This document shows, one piece after another, positions 21,678 to 23,921 of a stretch of 23,921 nucleotides of DNA. Position numbers and translations under genes: made by a program. Each line of letters begins with the position of its first letter. Positions within the stretch are counted from its first letter, which is position 1. The DNA lies in NCBI GenBank assembly GCA_947627825.1, contig CANQXO010000012.1, positions 1-23,921 of the forward strand, written 5' to 3'. The notes below the pieces were generated by a model. It did no database searches and was not told where the DNA came from. It saw nothing but the letters and a program-made list of their open reading frames with translations. The stretch comes from an uncultured Clostridia bacterium (lineage in GTDB: Bacteria; Bacillota_A; Clostridia; TANB77; CAG-508).

Positions 21678-21935
21678 TTATTTTTTATCTAGTATATCTT
21701 CTAATATATTTTTCATTTGTTTATAAACTGATGTTAATTGTTGTATTTGCTCTTTTGTTAATTCTTTGTTTGTCAATTTTTCTAATACTTTCTTATCTAT
21801 TTTACTAGATGCATGTTGATTCTTTATTAATTGATTATCATCAGTATTAGGTGCTTTTTCTAACATAAAATCCAATATCGTATCCATAATTTTAGATTCC
21901 AGTTTTTTATTTTCAAAATCTTCTTTATTTATCAT
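21678..21935 (-). CDS. hypothetical 85-residue helical protein
   Basis: This is a charged protein of two or three predicted helices (SKIMDTILDFMLEKAPNTDD, then KKVLEKLTNKELTKEQIQQL). ATGA overlap with the HNH gene indicates coupling. Its TAA stop is two bases before the structured RNA. Function unknown. Confidence 0.7.
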   Translation of the reverse strand: MINKEDFENKKLESKIMDTILDFMLEKAPNTDDNQLIKNQHASSKIDKKVLEKLTNKELTKEQIQQLTSVYKQMKNILEDILDKK

Positions 21936-22201
21936 TTTCTTTTCCTTTCTTTTATAATTTTCAATAATGCTTCTTTATTTATGATTCCATCATGTACTAA
22001 TCTATGACAAGTTGAACATAATTCTATTAAATTGTCTTCTGTGTCATTCCCTCCAGAACCTTTTGATTTTATGTGATGAGTATTTGTATAACAATTTTCT
22101 TTGCCACAAAACTCACATTTGTGCTTTTTGTTATCTATTAACTTTTTATTCTTTACTCTTGCATTTTTAGGAAATTTAAAGTTAGAATAATCAATGCTCA
22201 C
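21932..22201 (-). CDS. small HNH endonuclease domain protein
   Basis: In 89 residues the whole protein is an HNH fold: C29-x2-C32, H42-H43 (THHIKSKGSGGNDTEDNL), N57, and C62-x2-C65-H66 with H70. Such small HNH proteins in recombination blocks are thought to process DNA junctions or to act in packaging with terminase. Here it is next to a NinB-like protein and the exonuclease pair, which favours a recombination role. It is not a homing endonuclease by architecture. Confidence 0.8.
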   Translation of the reverse strand: MSIDYSNFKFPKNARVKNKKLIDNKKHKCEFCGKENCYTNTHHIKSKGSGGNDTEDNLIELCSTCHRLVHDGIINKEALLKIIKERKRK

Positions 22202-22219
22202 TTTTTTCTCCTTTAATTT

Positions 22220-22735
22220 TTACTTTTTCCATTCATCCTTTAAGATACTTAATTCTTTTGGTGTTAATGTTTCTATTCCTAATTCTTTTGCTTCTGAGAC
22301 AATTCCATCTATTAAAATTGACATTTCTTTTGTATCCATTTCGGAACTTCCTGTATAAACCTTGTAATGCTTAAATTTCTTTCCATTTAAAATACTTTCT
22401 CCTGCTTCTTCATAGTATTTAAGAAATTTACTTACATCTATTTCTTCTAAAACACTTATCATTTGACTTTGTCCATATCTTTTGAGCATTAATAAATATA
22501 CTTCTTCTTTGCTACTTTTAATAATATTTGCTATTTGTGTTATTAACTCCCAAGCATAATTATTTGAATTTAAACTACGTTTCTTTCTGTATTTTTTTAT
22601 TTCCACATTTAGCTTATTTTCGTTTTTTAGTTTTTGTATATCATCTTTATTGTTTGTATCTAATAAAAGGCTTATTTTTGGTTTTAATGTGTTAAAATCT
22701 ATTGAAATATCTGTTATTATTCCTGTTGTTTCCAT
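22220..22735 (-). CDS. NinB-like conserved recombination-block protein
   Basis: This 171-residue protein has KKYRKKRSLNSNNYAWELIT near residues 47-66, KSSKEEVYLLMLKRYGQ, and a C-terminal block GSSEMDTKEMSILIDGIVSE followed by LGIETLTPKEL. This pattern is very common in clostridial phages and resembles NinB-type proteins or the N-terminal part of larger proteins with a C-terminal HNH. Here the HNH is a separate gene immediately downstream. The start overlaps the exonuclease end by 19 bases. The biochemical role is not established. Confidence 0.65.
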   Translation of the reverse strand: METTGIITDISIDFNTLKPKISLLLDTNNKDDIQKLKNENKLNVEIKKYRKKRSLNSNNYAWELITQIANIIKSSKEEVYLLMLKRYGQSQMISVLEEIDVSKFLKYYEEAGESILNGKKFKHYKVYTGSSEMDTKEMSILIDGIVSEAKELGIETLTPKELSILKDEWKK

Positions 22736-23280
22736 ACTGGGAATACTCCTTCTTTCAAATATTTAATTAATACTTTTAATCTAGGCAAATATTCTGTTAA
22801 AATAAAATTTTCATCATATTCAATTTTTATAAGTTTTATTCTTTCTTTATCTATGCTATTAAAAAAATTCTTATAATCATCTTCTTCAAGTCCATATTCT
22901 ACAATGTATAAATTATGTATTTTACTTGCATACATCTCTACTTGAGCTTGTCTCCAGTATTGCTTTGATACTTTGAATTTCTTATCTATATTGTGTGTTT
23001 TAACTTCATAAATACAAGCTTCTGTATTTCCATCAAGGTTTACTCTTAATCTATCTATTATTATTTGTTTGTCTTTTTCTAAATTTTCAATTCCTAATGC
23101 ATCCAATATTTTATGTTCAAAATTATTTCCTGCTTGAATTGCTTCTGTATTTAGATTGTTTTTATTTAGTCCTAATTTTTCTAGCCACCAATTTTCAAAT
23201 GATTTAGTTGTCCAATTTCCAACAACATAACTTGTATCTGAAGCTCCTATATAAAAACTTCTATCTTGACTTTGTATCAA
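22717..23280 (-). CDS. YqaJ / lambda-exonuclease-like recombination nuclease
   Basis: This 187-residue protein has the YqaJ-family core: IGASD near 11-15, GNNFEHK with E55, NLDG with D83, and IYEVKTHN with E92 and K94. It also has the family Gln motif YWRQAQVEMYA (Q113 area). These residues form the two-metal PD-(D/E)XK site that degrades one DNA strand from ends. It pairs with the upstream annealing protein as a RecE/RecT-like system. The start is TTG at 23280 with AAGGA about 11 bases upstream, inside the previous gene. The match of MIQSQDRSFYIGASDTS to family starts supports it. Confidence 0.82.
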   Translation of the reverse strand: MIQSQDRSFYIGASDTSYVVGNWTTKSFENWWLEKLGLNKNNLNTEAIQAGNNFEHKILDALGIENLEKDKQIIIDRLRVNLDGNTEACIYEVKTHNIDKKFKVSKQYWRQAQVEMYASKIHNLYIVEYGLEEDDYKNFFNSIDKERIKLIKIEYDENFILTEYLPRLKVLIKYLKEGVFPVWKQQE

Positions 23281-23914
23281 TATTTGCTAAATCCTTTTCA
23301 AAATTATTTAAAGTATCAAAATAGCTAAACAACGCTTTTACTTCATCTTCAGTCTTGTGCAATCTTTCTGCTATTTCCTTTGTTGTTAAACCTTCTTTCA
23401 TTTTTTGTGTATATACAATTTGACATCTTTCTTTGATTTTAAATATATCATGTTTTGATAAATCATCTTCTTTTATTTTTGAAAGTTTGTCTTCTTCTTT
23501 TAACCATAAGTCAAATCCTAGGCCTGTATATATGGCTACTCCTTTAACGAAACTTCTACACATAGAGTTCCATACTCTTTGTTGAGACATTGAATTATCT
23601 TGAACAGGATTAGCTCCATTCATCACTGGACTATGCATTATATATACTTTATCGTCTATATGTATTTCTATTCTAGTTTCATAACATCTATTTGTTTTCT
23701 TTCCTGCTCCAGTTCCATTTTCAAATGTATTTTCACTCATAAATAAGCTACTTCCTTTTTCATTTGTTAATGGTACAAAATAAACTTGTTCTGCTCCATT
23801 TTCATGTAATAAATCTATACATTTAGCCCAATTTAAATATTCTGCTCCATCTCTTTCTTCTGTAAATTCACTTACATCTATTTTTCTTACTTCATCATAA
23901 CTTTTTAATGCCAT
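23261..23914 (-). CDS. single-strand annealing protein, DUF1071/Sak3-like
   Basis: This 217-residue protein shows the DUF1071 pattern: EYLNWAKCIDLLHENG (about 25-40), a beta block with ETRIEIHIDDKVYIMHSPVM, and the conserved MCRSFVKGVAIYTGLGFDLW (118-137) followed by acidic KEED. The family comprises phage Rad52-like annealing proteins that pair with YqaJ-type exonucleases, as here. A helix-rich tail may bind DNA or the exonuclease. SD AGGAA lies just before the ATG at 23914, and the gene is complete at the window edge. Confidence 0.75.
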   Translation of the reverse strand: MALKSYDEVRKIDVSEFTEERDGAEYLNWAKCIDLLHENGAEQVYFVPLTNEKGSSLFMSENTFENGTGAGKKTNRCYETRIEIHIDDKVYIMHSPVMNGANPVQDNSMSQQRVWNSMCRSFVKGVAIYTGLGFDLWLKEEDKLSKIKEDDLSKHDIFKIKERCQIVYTQKMKEGLTTKEIAERLHKTEDEVKALFSYFDTLNNFEKDLANIDTKSR

Positions 23915-23921
23915 AATTCCT

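Noticed and set aside
1..23921. CRISPR arrays, insertion sequences, integrase and attachment sites
   Set aside because: I saw no regularly spaced repeats, transposase or integrase, and no repeats flanking a module.

Overview
The window reads as part of an AT-rich (clearly under 30% GC by eye) tailed-phage or prophage genome from a low-GC Bacillota host, probably a clostridial or gut Firmicute. Every supportable gene is on the minus strand, so transcription runs from the right edge to the left. Host and phage type are inferred from gene families: a phage replisome organizer, an ArpU-like late regulator, a DUF1071 annealing protein with a YqaJ exonuclease, a P22-like portal, a Mu gpT-like capsid protein and a podovirus-type tail nozzle. 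No tape measure, tail tube or sheath gene is visible, which fits a short-tailed virion.

Right end (about 21.7-23.9 kb): a recombination and replication block with a DUF1071/Sak-type annealing protein, YqaJ-type exonuclease, NinB-like protein, small HNH protein and a helical orphan. It is followed by about 430 nt without a gene. On the minus strand this gap holds a candidate structured RNA with tRNA-like ends (21393-21676), a 12-bp hairpin, and a hairpin leader just upstream of the replisome organizer. The organizer is split into two frames (21242-20435), and the break coincides with a pair of GGTATACC palindromes.

Middle (about 13.5-20.4 kb): a free-standing NUMOD4/HNH homing endonuclease, then many small accessory genes. 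They include an adenine-type DNA methyltransferase, a YkgJ-like cysteine-cluster protein, zinc-motif proteins, two paralogous one-helix membrane microproteins (38 and 29 residues), and a gene that seems to start at ATA. The block ends with the ArpU-like late regulator. A 312-nt leader follows (13162-13473), with an extended -10 promoter, a terminator-like hairpin, other inverted repeats and a hairpin whose 3' arm can also pair with the Shine-Dalgarno (SD) sequence.

Left part (1-13.1 kb): the late operon, with a small Cys-rich protein, an ImmA/IrrE-like metallopeptidase, terminase small and large subunits, membrane protein, portal, C2H2 zinc-finger protein, scaffold, capsid, capsid extension, tail fibre, collar protein, adaptor, nozzle and two small proteins.

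The strongest novelty is at the 3' end of the capsid gene. The sequence CCC-TAG, overlapping proline codons CCC/CCU in the +1 frame, a 7-bp hairpin six bases downstream and an SD-less second frame together look like a programmed +1 frameshift. It would make a 433-residue capsid with a C-terminal decoration domain. The other main signals are the tRNA-like RNA and the two SD-mimicking leaders. The nozzle and replisome organizer genes carry further +1 frame breaks that may be mutation, sequence error or recoding.
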